From Castor canadensis (Eukaryota > Chordata > Mammalia > Rodentia > Castoridae), in assembly GCF_047511655.1 (NCBI RefSeq), contig NC_133394.1:108644343-108708342 (forward strand): DNA of 64,000 nucleotides, read 5' to 3'. The notes under the pieces were generated by a model. It saw only the letters and a list, made by a program, of their open reading frames with translations. It ran no database searches and was not told the DNA's origin. Position numbers and translations under genes: made by a program. Shown in pieces: positions 36,005 through 46,757 of this stretch. How positions within the stretch are numbered: the first letter of the stretch is position 1; every line of letters starts with the position of its first letter.

Positions 36005-36219
36005 CATACTATGTGGCAAGATATTAGGCCAATCATTGATTATAAATTTTAGACTTATTCAAAGACCCCTTTGTGAATTTTCCCTGAGAAAATAGTTTTT
36101 ATTTCTTATTCTAAATTGAATTAAGAGGAAAAAAAATCATGGTTTAATAACTTTATTTTGAATGAAATTAAATGTTTAAGAGCTCAAGGAAATCCTCAAA
36201 AATTACTCTTTCATAGTTC

Positions 36220-36775
36220 TTTTTTCATTATTGTTGTGTTGGGGTACATTGTGACACTTACCAAAGGTCTTATAATATGTCATAGTTGAATTCAACCCTT
36301 CCATATATGTCCTTTACCCTCCCTTCATTGTATAGTTTTCATTCAGAGGCATGCTGCATTTCTCCATTTATTCAGATCTTTTATATCACTTAATAAACTT
36401 TTATGGCATTATATAGAGTGGTCATGTTTCTTGGTGATGTTCCTTGTAAAATTTATACTGATGCATGGTGCATTTTCTGTAGCTAACTCTTTTTCAGTCA
36501 TTCACTATTGGAATTCATTTTGCTAGACTGTATGATCTCAGAACTGATATTTGTTCTCCTTGGACTTTTAATCTCCCCTACCCCACCCTGCTACCCCCAC
36601 ACACACACTTTTTTTTTTTTTTTGATCTAACCTTTTCTCTAGTTCCTGGTCCCCTTTTCCTATTGGCCTCAGTTGCTTTAAGGTATCTGCTTTAGTTTCT
36701 CTGCATTAAGGGCAACAAATGCTAGCTAGTCCCACACACACACTTAATCCTCCTGTTGGTCAGCTCCTTAGTCTT
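36220..36775 (-). mobile_element. Old L1 3' UTR fragment
   Basis: Begins like the minus-strand 3' end at 21,040 (tgtgttggggtacattgtgac and gtcttataatatgtcatag) and ends with ttcctggtccccttttcc and ctttaaggtatctgc, which parallel 23,424-23,465. A (CA)n and T16 run lies at 36,599-36,624. Diverged. Confidence 0.65.
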
Positions 36776-38349
36776 ACATTATTTAGTTTGTAAAAATGCA
36801 GCATTCTCAATGAAATTAGAATGAATATGAAGAATAAGAGAGAATAAAACAAAAGTGGTGTCAAATATAGCCAAAAAAATAAAAGAAAAAACATAAAGCT
36901 ATCATAGTTTTGGGAATCTGTTCATCCTGGGCTCATTTGGATAGCTCATTTTTTTGTTTTTTATATGTGAGAAACAGTTTCATTTGTCACAACATTTTAT
37001 TGTATCTCAGCTTATGCAACAATATGTTCTATGCTCTTGTACTTCTTGATGAAGTCTTTCTGAAACTTCTTCACAGCCTTAACTTTTTTTTCATGAGACT
37101 CATGCAAATTTTATGCCCAACATCTTTTATTTCAGACATTACTATGTACAAGCTTTCTCATCTAGATGACAAAATGCGGGGTCACTTAGCAAATGAGTGA
37201 TTAATATGTTGCCTGCATAAAATCACTTGTGAACACAGTGCACATATTTTCTAAGGTGCCTAGTGCCACAAAGAGGGACACCTGATGGCAATGATGGCTG
37301 CAGATGTGCTCTGGAAAATGTTTATGGAGAAAACATCCAAGCTATACAAGTTTAATGACAAATGATGCTGCATATGGTCTGCATGATTTATATTTTTCCT
37401 AAACATTGACCATATATATATTTACTTAACCAGCAAACAATTTTTAAAAATCACCAATTTTATAAATTTGGGGACTGAAAGAGGATGATGTCTTAAGAAC
37501 TAAAACAAGAATCAGAAGTCAGGTAGTTTAGCTCCACAATTTGTGTTTTTAAACACCAATTTCCACTATATGGCTTAAAATGTTTTAATGTAAACAAAAG
37601 ATAGTAGATATTTTCTGAAATATGTACTTTCATGTATAATAATTGGTCTTTATAATATCAACTGTTTGGTTAAATCCTCTTTTAAAGTCATGAATTATTT
37701 TTTATCAATATATCTGATTGCTGAATTTATAATAGTACTAGGATATTTGTTTTGGCTCAACTCTGATTACATTTTCAAATCTTCTAAAGAACATTATATC
37801 AAGCACATAGAAAAATCACAACACTAGAATCTGCAAAAACTGTTCTATGTGCGTTTTACCTCATTCAGAAGTTATTTTCATTAATTACAATTGTTTTGCT
37901 CTACCAAGCTCTGTCCTTTCAAACAACTTAAGAATAAGATTATAGCTTTGTGTTTCTTTATTTCTCAATTTTATAGTGTGGATTTTTAAGGAATAATGGT
38001 GTTCTCTTTTTTAATCCAAGTAAAAATTTAAAAATCAAGAGATTCATAATTGACATGATACTTTTACAAATCTCCTTTCTGTTTGTAAAATGAATAAATT
38101 TTCCTAAAATTTTGGGGGAGTAAATTTATGGGAATACTACTATAAAAATTAGTTTTTGATATATAACATTTAAATTGTAGGAAAAATATAAAACTATTTT
38201 AAGACATGGTTATTAACCTGCAAAACACCTATCCAGAGGTTTTAAACTACTATATAATTAAACTTCTTGCATTCATATTTTCAGTTTTAATCTAGTCCAA
38301 TTTATTCTAAGAGGATTAACAAAAGTAGCAAAATATTAAAATAAATTCT
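36776..38349. other. AT-rich sequence, nothing recognised
   Basis: The patch 37,130-37,380 is a little more complex but shows no frame longer than 96 codons and no homology I can name. Confidence 0.5.
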
Positions 38350-38570
38350 TTCTTTCTTTTATTACTATGTATTTTGGTACTGAGGTTTTGAATTCAGGCC
38401 TCTGGCCTGCTATGTAGGAACTCTACCTACCTGACCTATGCCTGCAGCCCTTTTTTGCTTTTATTATTTTTTGGGGAGAATCTCCCATTTTTGCACAGGG
38501 CAGGTCTCAGATTGTGATGCTTCCACCTAAGTCTCCTGTGTAGAATTTCAGGCAACGGCATGTACATAAT
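38350..38570 (-). repeat. Composite ID-like plus B1-like SINE
   Basis: The plus strand begins with the reversed ID-like half (ggtactgaggttttgaattc, then ctgctatgtaggaactctac) followed by a 7SL-like half (gggcaggtctcagattgtgatg, cctgtgtagaatttcaggc). Confidence 0.7.
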
Positions 38571-39734
38571 CAAGATATATATGTTTTATCTTTTTCCACT
38601 TGAGGGCTTTAGTTAATTCATTTTCTACAAAATAGTGTTTTATTTTTGTTATAGAAGACTTTATATCCAGTAACCTTTCTCCAGGCCAAATACTCTTTAC
38701 TGAATGCAAACATGACTTTAGTGGCAAAGGCTGTAGAATAATTTCATGGAAACAATTAATTGCTAGGCTAAGACATAGGTAAAATTAGTAAAAACACAAC
38801 ATAGTTCAATTAATTGCACTTCTCCAAGAAATATTCTATAATAGTAAATGAAAGGCAGCACACATTTAATCTAAAAGAATAAGTATATAAAGAAATTAAT
38901 GAATGAAAAAATCATAAGAAATCATTTATAATATAATAACAATTTCAGATACATTGACAAATAGTAAAATTTTGAGGATTATTTTCATAATTTCATGCCA
39001 GAGCAAGTTAGAAAGTGAAATGCTGATTATCTACAAGCATGAAACAAAGGTTTTAGCAAAATTGTTTTTTGAAAAATTTATACAGGAAATATAAGTGCTG
39101 CTCAAAATTGGGCACGTATACTGGAATGTTTACTAATATATGATTGTATATTATTGATTTTTGAAACTTGAGTAGTATCTATAATGGTTGCAAAATTTCA
39201 ATATGCTTAAAATAGTTTTACAGTTCACCACATTGTTTATTTAGAATTCATTTAGTGAGATGCTAAGAAATCCCCTTTAATTTATCATGTTTGCTTATCT
39301 CAGAAAAAAATTAACTAGAAAACACAAAGATTTCTTTGAATGAGATTGCAGGGTAAGTTTTTGCAGTGTTTGAAATTATTCAAGTTTGTATGTTTTTTAA
39401 AAGACCAAAAATAAAAATGTACTCAGTTGCCTTAGAAACTCACAAGATATTTATTAGTGTATTTCACTGTCATGCAAATGCATCAAACACTTTTACTGTG
39501 ATGTTTTGAACATATTTTATCCTTAAAAGCAAGACGGGTGTTCCATATATTCTCTACACTCCATCAAAGGTTCCTGATTTTGTTTCCCAGCTATTTTTGA
39601 AAGTGTAGGTAGCCACTTAAACACAAGACTTAAAACAGAATGACCTTGACATTTTTTTTATAATTTTGTGTTTTTGTTCAATCTGATCATTAGCTACAAT
39701 AATTATACATAGACAATAATTAAATTATTAGAAA
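38571..39734. other. AT-rich sequence, nothing recognised
   Basis: No gene and no named repeat. Confidence 0.5.
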
Positions 39735-39832
39735 TTAATCTCTTTTTTTTTGCATTACTATGGTTTGAATTCAGTGCTCCATGGCTGTTAGGAAGGTACT
39801 TTTACTGCTTGAGCCATGCTTGCAGCCTTTAG
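39735..39832 (-). repeat. ID-like tRNA-derived SINE
   Basis: tatggtttgaattcagtgctc and ctgcttgagccatgcttgcag are reversed B-box and A-box regions; a T-rich run at the left is the tail. Confidence 0.7.
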
Positions 39833-40019
39833 AAATTACTGTATTGAATATCTCCTCTCTTTTCTTCATTTGAGCTGATATATACAAAAAGACCACAAAG
39901 AGATATAGGAACCATAGAAGTAGATGTTTCCATGATTATTTATATAAACTGACTGACAGATAGGGAGCTAATGCTAATCATTGTTTTCTAGAACTAGGAA
40001 CATCACAAAGTATGACATA

Positions 40020-40142
40020 ATATACATTGTTTTGAACTTTGAGGCTGGGTCTCAAGATATAGCCCAGGTTTGCCTTGATCTTGACATCTCCTGTCTCTGC
40101 CACTGGAATGTGAGGATTAAAGGAATGCACCACCATGGTGAA
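40020..40142 (-). repeat. B1-like SINE
   Basis: gaggctgggtctcaagatatag, cccaggtttgccttgatcttg and gaatgtgaggattaaaggaatg are the reverse complement of a 7SL-derived element. Confidence 0.7.
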
Positions 40143-40569
40143 CATGACTCAGTAATACATTTATTTTTATTAACTGTAAACCTGGGTGCTGAATAATTGT
40201 TGGTAAAATTATAAAGCTACTGATTGATAATTTAGAGGTCAAATAAACCTTCAAGTCTCATAAAAATGTATGTAAACACTTCCTGTGTATACTCAAGCAT
40301 CTATAGATATAAAATGAAGCTCTAAAGAACTATGAAAATAAGAATGTTGAGGAATTAAAATTCTGTACTTTTTTTTCCACCAAAACACTCAAATGTCACA
40401 AGCTATGTCATTCTTATAGTAAAATCAACATTTATGTTTCTCCACTGCTTTCCCCTTCATTCACTTAAATAATAAAAATAATAAATTAAGAATAAGGAAT
40501 TGTTTGTAATTTTAAAGAAACTGGATTCTCAATCATTTTATTCCCACCTAAATTTGTCAATGATTATTA
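40143..40569. other. AT-rich sequence, nothing recognised
   Basis: No gene or repeat assigned. Confidence 0.5.
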
Positions 40570-40785
40570 AAAGATATATGTATTTTGGGTATGGGGGTTG
40601 AACCCAGAGTCCCCATATGTTAAATATGTACTCTGCCATGTAACCACATCCCTTACCTGTTTCAAAATCTTTCTTTTTTGAGGTAGAATAGTGGGATTCC
40701 ATCTCAGGGTCTCACACTTGCCAGGTAGGCCCTCTACCTCATGAACCATAGCTCAGCCCTTTTTGTTTTAGTTATTAACTTGATT
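40570..40785 (-). repeat. Two adjacent ID-like SINE units
   Basis: The first unit has tgggggttgaacccagagtc (40,594-40,613); the second has gattccatctcagggtctc and ttgccaggtaggccctctac with catgaaccatagctcag (40,694-40,758). Both read on the minus strand. Confidence 0.65.
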
Positions 40786-40889
40786 TTAATAAAATCTCAC
40801 TGTTATGACCTGGCCAGTTTCCATCAGGATTCTCCTAGTTATGGTTCCCACATAGCCTGGATGATGCGTGAATGTACCCAACTGTTAAT

Positions 40890-41018
40890 TAAGAAGGAGT
40901 CTCACAAACATTTCAGCTAGTCTTTCCTGCAACCATGAAACTTCAGTCATGGAACCCAAACTTCAACTCCAGAGACAGTAGAATTATAGGTGTAAGCCAT
41001 TGTGTCTGGCCTTTTAAA
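40890..41018 (-). repeat. B1-like SINE, diverged
   Basis: aaggagtctcacaaacatttc, then gagacagtagaattatagg and gtgtaagccattgtgtctggc, the latter being the reversed 5' end of a B1-type element. Confidence 0.65.
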
Positions 41019-41680
41019 AAAAATTTAATAGCATAAAATGCAAGGAGAAAAGTCTTGAAAATACTAATTTCTCAAATAATGCAGAATTTGTTGCAGAATA
41101 AAAGGAAGACACTTGTCAGATGTATTTTGCATAATGAATTAAACCAAACAAAATGGCTTGCTTCAACATAATCCTTTCATCCCCACCCTTTGATGATTAT
41201 TCATTTAGATAAAACTTGATATCTAAACCTCAGGTTTGACAAATATATGCATCAATATTCCCTCATTTTTTGGCTTAAGTACTCTTTCCCTTAGTCTTAG
41301 TGATTTTATTTCCTTGTAACCATATTCTCAGGGGAAATAACTTCAAGGTTTTACCTTTTGTTTTAAGTGGCCAATGAGAAGGAAAAATTTTCAATTTGAG
41401 ACAGATAAATCCAAACCCAATCTGACTGTGCATCTGGGTATTGCAAAATATAAAAAAGTTTTACTTTTTATGAAATCATAATAGAAACATTGTGGCCAGG
41501 ATCTGTTGGCTACCAATATATGAATGCTGGAATATCTACTCCATCAGCATAGAATGTTGTATGTAATGTCATTGTTTATACACAGTGCTTTCATATAAGC
41601 ATGGTATCACTTTCCTAAATTGCATTTGGAAAACAATGGAACATGTTGGGTACTTCATCCTATTTATGTTGTGTATACTC
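41019..41680. other. Left flank of the NUMT, nothing recognised
   Basis: AT-rich sequence with no gene or named repeat up to the junction with mitochondrial sequence near 41,681. Confidence 0.5.
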
Positions 41681-42283
<603 letters not shown>

Positions 42284-42350
42284 GAAAGGAAGGGATCGAA
42301 CCCCCTAGAACTAGTTTCAAGCTAGCCCCATATCCTATATGTCTTTCTCT
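42284..42350 (-). pseudogene. NUMT copy of mt tRNA-Ser(UCN)
   Basis: On the minus strand it starts gagaaagaca, has anticodon TGA in ggctagcttgaaactagt, and a gggggttcgatccc T-arm. It lies between COX1 and tRNA-Asp as in mammals. Confidence 0.9.
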
Positions 42351-42354
42351 TCAT

Positions 42355-42422
42355 AAGATATTAGTAAAACAATTGCATAACTTTGTCAAAGTTAAATTAC
42401 AGACTAATCCCCCATATATCTT
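42355..42422 (+). pseudogene. NUMT copy of mt tRNA-Asp
   Basis: Starts aagatattagt, with anticodon GTC in ctttgtcaaag, and ends atatatctt just before the COX2 ATG. The cloverleaf arms are recognisable. Confidence 0.9.
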
Positions 42423-42423
42423 C

Positions 42424-43098
42424 ATGGCTCACCCCCTCCAACTAGGCCTACAAGATGCAACATCACCCATCATAGAAGAATTATTAAACTTCCATGATCA
42501 TACACTAATAATTGTCTACCTCATTAGCTCCCTAGTGCTTTATATCATTTCACTTATACTTACCACTAAATTAACACACACCAACACAATAGATGCCCAA
42601 GAAGTAGAGACAATCCTTCCAGCAATTATTCTCATTATAATCGCCCTTCCATCTCTATGAATCCTATACATAATAGACAAAATCAACAATCCAGTACTAA
42701 CAGTAAAAACCATAGGGCATCAATGATACTGAAGCTATGAATATACCGATTATGAAGACCTAACATTCAACTCTTAGATGATTCCAACATCAGAACTAAA
42801 ACCCGGAGAACTCCAACTCCTTGAAGTTGACAATCAAGTCATACTACCAATGGAAGTACCAATCCAAATATTAATCTCATCTGAAGATGTACTCCACTCA
42901 TGAGCCGTCCCATCATTAGGCCTAAAAACAGACGCCATCCCAGGGCGCCTCAACCAAGCAACCCTCACCTCCACACGACCAGGACTTTACTACGGCCAAT
43001 GCTCTGAAATTTGCGGCTCAAACCACAGCTTTATACCAATCGTATTAGAAATAGTCCCACTCAAATACTTTGAAAACTGATCCCTATCTATACTTTAA
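42424..43098 (+). pseudogene. COX2: NUMT copy of COX2 with stop and 9-bp deletion
   Basis: Cytochrome c oxidase subunit II carries the CuA centre. It starts [15 protein letters not shown] and ends NWSLSML then TAA at 43,096-43,098. The CuA-binding stretch [18 protein letters not shown] is intact in the mitochondrial reading. The length is 225 codons including stop, against 228 usual: three residues after VETI (about 42,615) are missing, an in-frame 9-bp loss. Codon 118 (42,775-42,777) is TAG, a stop in the mitochondrial code too. Those two lesions mark it as a nuclear pseudogene. tRNA-Asp precedes it and tRNA-Lys follows. Confidence 0.95.
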
Positions 43099-43101
43099 GT
43101 A

Positions 43102-43166
43102 CATTATGAAGCTACCGCAGCGTTAACCTTTTAAGTTAAAGACAGAGAGCTAGCTCTCCATAATGA
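43102..43166 (+). pseudogene. NUMT copy of mt tRNA-Lys
   Basis: Starts cattatgaagct, with anticodon TTT in aaccttttaagtt, and closes with ctccataatg. In the normal place between COX2 and ATP8. Confidence 0.9.
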
Positions 43167-43167
43167 T

Positions 43168-43371
43168 ATACCACAACTCAACACATCCACATGATTTACA
43201 ACAATTACCTCCATAATTCTCACCCTGTTTATTATTTTCCAATTAAAAGTAAAAACATTCAACATTTCATCCAACCCTACACCCAAAAATATCGAATCTA
43301 TAAAACAAGAAAACCCTTGAGAAAAAAAATGAATGAAAATCTATTTACCTCTTTCATTACCCCTACTATAA
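43168..43371 (+). pseudogene. ATP8: NUMT copy of ATP8, open in mitochondrial code
   Basis: ATP synthase subunit 8, a small membrane protein of the peripheral stalk. With ATA (43,168) as start it reads MPQLNTSTWFTTITS and so on for 67 codons to TAA at 43,369-43,371. This is the usual mammalian length. TGA codons at WF, W and W positions would stop it in the nucleus. It overlaps the ATP6 start by 43 bases, as expected. Confidence 0.92.
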
Positions 43372-44008
43372 TAGGACTTCCTATTGTCACCTTAGTAATC
43401 CTCTTCCCAAGTATTATACTCCCAGCTCCAAACCAATTAATCAATAACCAACTAGTCTCCATCCAACAATGAGTAATCAAACTAATCACTAAACAAATAA
43501 TAACAATGCACAACTCTAAAGGACGTACCTGATCTTTAATACTAATATCACTTATTATTTTATTGGGTCAACTAACCTACTCAGACTTTTTCCATACTCC
43601 TTCACCCCAACAACTCAACTATCAATAACTCTAGAAATGGCTATCCCACTCTGGGCAGGAACTGTAATCCTAGGCTTCTGCCATAAAATAAAATCATCCC
43701 TAGCCCACTTCTTACCACAAGGAACCCCGATCCCCTTAATCCCAATACTAGTCATTATTGAAACTATTAGCCTATTTATTCAACCAATAGCACTAGCCAT
43801 TTGAATAACAGCTAACATCACAGCAGGTCACCTATTAATCCACTTAATCAGTGGAGCTACACTAGCACTACTAACTATTAACCCAACCTCAGCTTTTGTG
43901 ACATTTATTATCCTAGTTCTCCTCACAATTCTCGAATTTGTGGTAGCCCTAATCCAAGCCTATGTATTTACACTCCTAGTTAGCCTATATCTCCATGACA
44001 ACACATAA
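43329..44008 (+). pseudogene. ATP6: NUMT copy of ATP6 with a 1-bp deletion
   Basis: ATP synthase subunit a, the proton channel half of Fo. It starts [20 protein letters not shown] at 43,329 in the mitochondrial code and ends ...LHDNT then TAA at 44,006-44,008, overlapping COX3 by one base. The span is 680 bases, one short of the usual 681. The lost base is in the T-run at about 43,557-43,561; before it the frame is normal and after it the +2 frame carries on with [10 protein letters not shown]. That frameshift destroys the product. Confidence 0.93.
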
Positions 44009-44729
44009 TGACCCACCAAATTCACGCTTACCACATAGTTAACCCAAGTCCATGACCACTAACAGGAGCATTATTCACCCTCCTAATAACATCAGGCTTA
44101 GCAATATGATTCCACTTTAACTCTACATTCCTTTTAATACTAGGATTGCTCACCAACTCACTAACCATATACCAATGGTGATGGGATGTGGTATGAGAAG
44201 GCACATTCCAAGGCCACCATACCCCAGTTGTTCAAAAAGGACTATGATATGGAATAGTACTGTTTATCGTCTCAGAAGTACTCTTCTTCGCTGGATTTTT
44301 CTGAGCCTTTTACCACTCAAGCCTTGCCCCAACCCCAGAACTAGGTGGTTGCTGACCACCCACCAGCATTAACCCACTAAGCCCCGTAGATGTCCCTCTT
44401 CTCAACACATCAGTTCTTCTCGCATCAGGCGTGTCCATTACCTGAGCCCACCACAGTCTAATGGAAGGAAACCGAAAAAATATAATCCAAGCACTATCAA
44501 TCACTATCCTACTAGGCATCTACTTCATCCTACAAGCCTCAGAATATTTTGATTCATGGCCTACATGTAATTATTGGCTCCACATTCCTACTAGTATGCC
44601 TAACTCGACAACTAAAATTCCATTTTACATCAAAACACCATTTCGGCTTTGAAGCCGCAGCCTGATGCTGACATTTTGTTGATGTGGTATGACTGTTCCT
44701 GTACGTCTCCATCTATTGATGAGGCTCAT
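44008..44729 (+). pseudogene. COX3: NUMT copy of COX3 with an internal deletion
   Basis: Cytochrome c oxidase subunit III. It begins MTHQIHAYHMVNPSPWPL and the mitochondrial frame is good to LQASEYF at about 44,549. There a deletion of about 62 bases (span 722 versus 784 usual, assuming no other indel) removes the stretch before [10 protein letters not shown] and shifts the frame; the later sequence continues FGFEAAAWCWHFVDVVW to the end near 44,729. As in mtDNA the stop would have been completed by polyadenylation. Confidence 0.93.
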
Positions 44730-44799
44730 GCTCTCTTAGTATTAATCAGTACAGCTGACTTCCAATCAGCTAGATTTGGTATAAACCCAAAAAACAGCA
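44730..44799 (+). pseudogene. NUMT copy of mt tRNA-Gly
   Basis: gctctcttagtat at the start and anticodon TCC in ctgacttccaatcag. The 3' arm (acccaaaaaacagca) pairs less well with the 5' end than a working tRNA would. Confidence 0.88.
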
Positions 44800-45146
44800 A
44801 TCAACCTAATTATTGCATTAACCCTAAACTCCCTCCTAGCAACCCTCTTAATCACTATCGCATTCTGAGTTCCACAAATTAACATTTACAATGAAAAATC
44901 AAACCCCTAGGAATGCGGATTTGACCCCATAGGCTCAGCATGACTCCCATTCTCAATAAAATTCTTCTTAATCACAATCACCTTCCTCTTATTTGACCTT
45001 GAGATTGCCCTACTTCTTCCCCTCCCTTGAGCACTACAAACAAACAACCTCTACCCAGTTATCCTCATAGCATTAGCCCTAGTCATCATCCTATCATTAG
45101 GACTAGCCTACGAATGGTCTCAAAAAGGATTAGAATGAAATGAATA
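44800..45146 (+). pseudogene. ND3: NUMT copy of ND3 with a nonsense codon
   Basis: NADH dehydrogenase subunit 3 of complex I. The frame starts at ATC (44,800) with I/M-NLIIALTLNSLLATLL. Codon 37 (44,908-44,910) is TAG where the flanking N-P and E-C-G-F-D-P suggest a tyrosine codon, so a single change made a stop. The rest reads normally to the tRNA-Arg boundary. Length is normal (about 347 bases). Confidence 0.92.
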
Positions 45147-45214
45147 TGGTGCTTAGTTTAACACAAAGCAAATGATTTCGACTCATTAGATTATGAACCA
45201 CTCATAAGCACCAA
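45147..45214 (+). pseudogene. NUMT copy of mt tRNA-Arg
   Basis: tggtgcttagttta start, anticodon TCG in gatttcgactcat, ending taagcacca. Confidence 0.9.
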
Positions 45215-45215
45215 A

Positions 45216-45512
45216 ATGTCCCCTATACTAATTAACCTCTTCCTAGCCTTCCTAGCATCCCTATTAGGAACACTGATCTATCGATCACACTTAATATCCT
45301 CACTCCTATGCTTAGAGGGTATAATACTATCAAGTTTTATCACTGCAACCCTAATTACCCTGAACTTCAACATCACCTTATCATTTATATTCCCCATTAT
45401 CATCCTAGTCTTCGCAGCCTGTGAAGCTGCAGTAGGACTGGTCCTGCTGGTTACAATATCAAACTCATACGGAATGGACTATGTACAAAACCTAAACCTC
45501 TTACAATGCTAA
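45216..45512 (+). pseudogene. ND4L: NUMT copy of ND4L, intact open frame
   Basis: NADH dehydrogenase subunit 4L, a small three-helix membrane subunit of complex I. The 297-base frame is the full usual length (98 residues, [13 protein letters not shown] to NLNLLQC) and, unusually, is open in both the mitochondrial and the standard code because it contains no TGA codon. It overlaps ND4 by 7 bases, as in mtDNA. With no nuclear promoter, Kozak context or targeting peptide visible, and sitting in a decaying NUMT, it is best called a pseudogene by context. Confidence 0.93.
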
Positions 45513-46630
45513 AAATTATCATACCCACAATCATACTCATCCCTATAACATGATTCTCAAAGAACAACATAATCTGAATTAACTCCACTGCCTACAGTCT
45601 ACTAATCAGTTTACTATGCTTACTTACCCTAAACCAATGAAATGAAAACAGCCTTAACTTCTCACTATTATTCTCCTCAGACTCCCTCTCCACCCCCCTC
45701 TTAATTCTAACAGCCTGACTACTACCACTAATAATTATAGCTAGTCAACAACACATGAGCAAAGAACCAGCAGAATGAAAAAAAAATGTATATTACCATA
45801 CTAGTACTACTACAAGTTCTATTAATTATAACATTTACATCCACAGAACTAATCTTATTTTACATCTTATTTGAAGCCACACTAATTCCTACACTAATCA
45901 TCATTACACAATGAGGAAACCAAACAGAACGACTTAATGCAGGCCTATACTTCCTATTCTTCAAACTAATTGGATCCCTTCCCCTTTTAGTCACATTAAT
46001 CTACCTACAAAACTCACTAGGGTCTCTAAATCTTCACATCCTAAACAACTACTCAGAACAACTAAACCTATCATGATCAAAGGACCTGCTCTGACTAGCA
46101 TGCATAATAACATTTATAGTTAAAATACCATTATACGGACTACACCTATTACTACCTAAAGCCCATGTTGAGGCACCCATTGCCAGCTCCATAGTACTAG
46201 CAGCTGTTCTACTAAAACTAGGGGGATATGGTATAATACGAGTCACCAACATCCTATCACCCATCACAAACCACATAATATATGTATTTATACTACTCTC
46301 ACTATGAGGCATAGTAATGACCAGCTCAATTTGTTTATGACAGACAGACCTAAAATCCCTAATTGCATACTCATCAGTCAGTCACGTGACATTGGTAACT
46401 GTCGCCATCTTAATCCAATCCCCATGAAGCTTTATAGGAGCTACAGCATTGATAGTAGCCCATGGTCTAACTTCATTAGTCCTATTCTGCCTAGCAAACA
46501 CAAACTATGAACGAGCACATAGCCGAACCATACTCCTAACTCGAGGCCTACAGGCAATACTCTCACTAATAGCCCTATGATGACTTACAGCAAGCTTAAC
46601 CAACCTCGCACTACCCCCAACAATTAACCT
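45506..46630 (+). pseudogene. ND4: NUMT copy of ND4, frameshifted and 3'-deleted
   Basis: NADH dehydrogenase subunit 4, a proton-pumping subunit of complex I. It starts MLKIIMPTMMLIPMTWFS at 45,506. An extra A in the A-run at 45,777-45,786 shifts the frame; after it the normal reading resumes as [13 protein letters not shown]. Good similarity continues through [20 protein letters not shown] to TNLALPPTINL, where it stops at 46,630 and tRNA-Ser(AGY) begins. About 250 bases of the 3' end and all of tRNA-His are missing. Confidence 0.93.
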
Positions 46631-46687
46631 AGAAAGTACCCAAGAACTGCTAACTCATGCCACCATACCTAAAAATATGGCTTTCTT
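46631..46687 (+). pseudogene. NUMT copy of mt tRNA-Ser(AGY)
   Basis: agaaagtacccaagaactgct with anticodon GCT, then ctaaaaatatggctttctt; the D-arm-less form normal for this tRNA. Its 5' edge is a deletion junction. Confidence 0.88.
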
Positions 46688-46757
46688 ACTTTTAAAGGAT
46701 GGTAGTTATCCATTGGTCTTAGGAACCAAAAAATTGGTGCAACTCCAAATAAAAGTA
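46688..46757 (+). pseudogene. NUMT copy of mt tRNA-Leu(CUN)
   Basis: acttttaaaggatggtagtt at the start, anticodon TAG in ggtcttaggaacc, and an end (ccaaataaaagta) that pairs with the start. Confidence 0.92.

Larger units (their letters stand above)
29636..36009 (+). mobile_element. Defective class I (gamma-like) endogenous provirus
   Basis: Two LTRs (29,641-30,001 and 35,643-36,004) flank about 5.6 kb with remnants of gag, pro, pol and env in that order. A 5-bp target-site duplication, CATAC, lies at 29,636-29,640 and 36,005-36,009. The primer-binding site is of tRNA-Phe type. By hand count the LTRs differ at about 21 of 361 aligned sites plus one indel (about 6%), mostly transitions. Every reading frame is broken and most of pol is deleted, so it cannot replicate. 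Assignment to class I rests on two Gag zinc knuckles, the integrase C-terminus and the Env transmembrane type. Confidence 0.93.
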
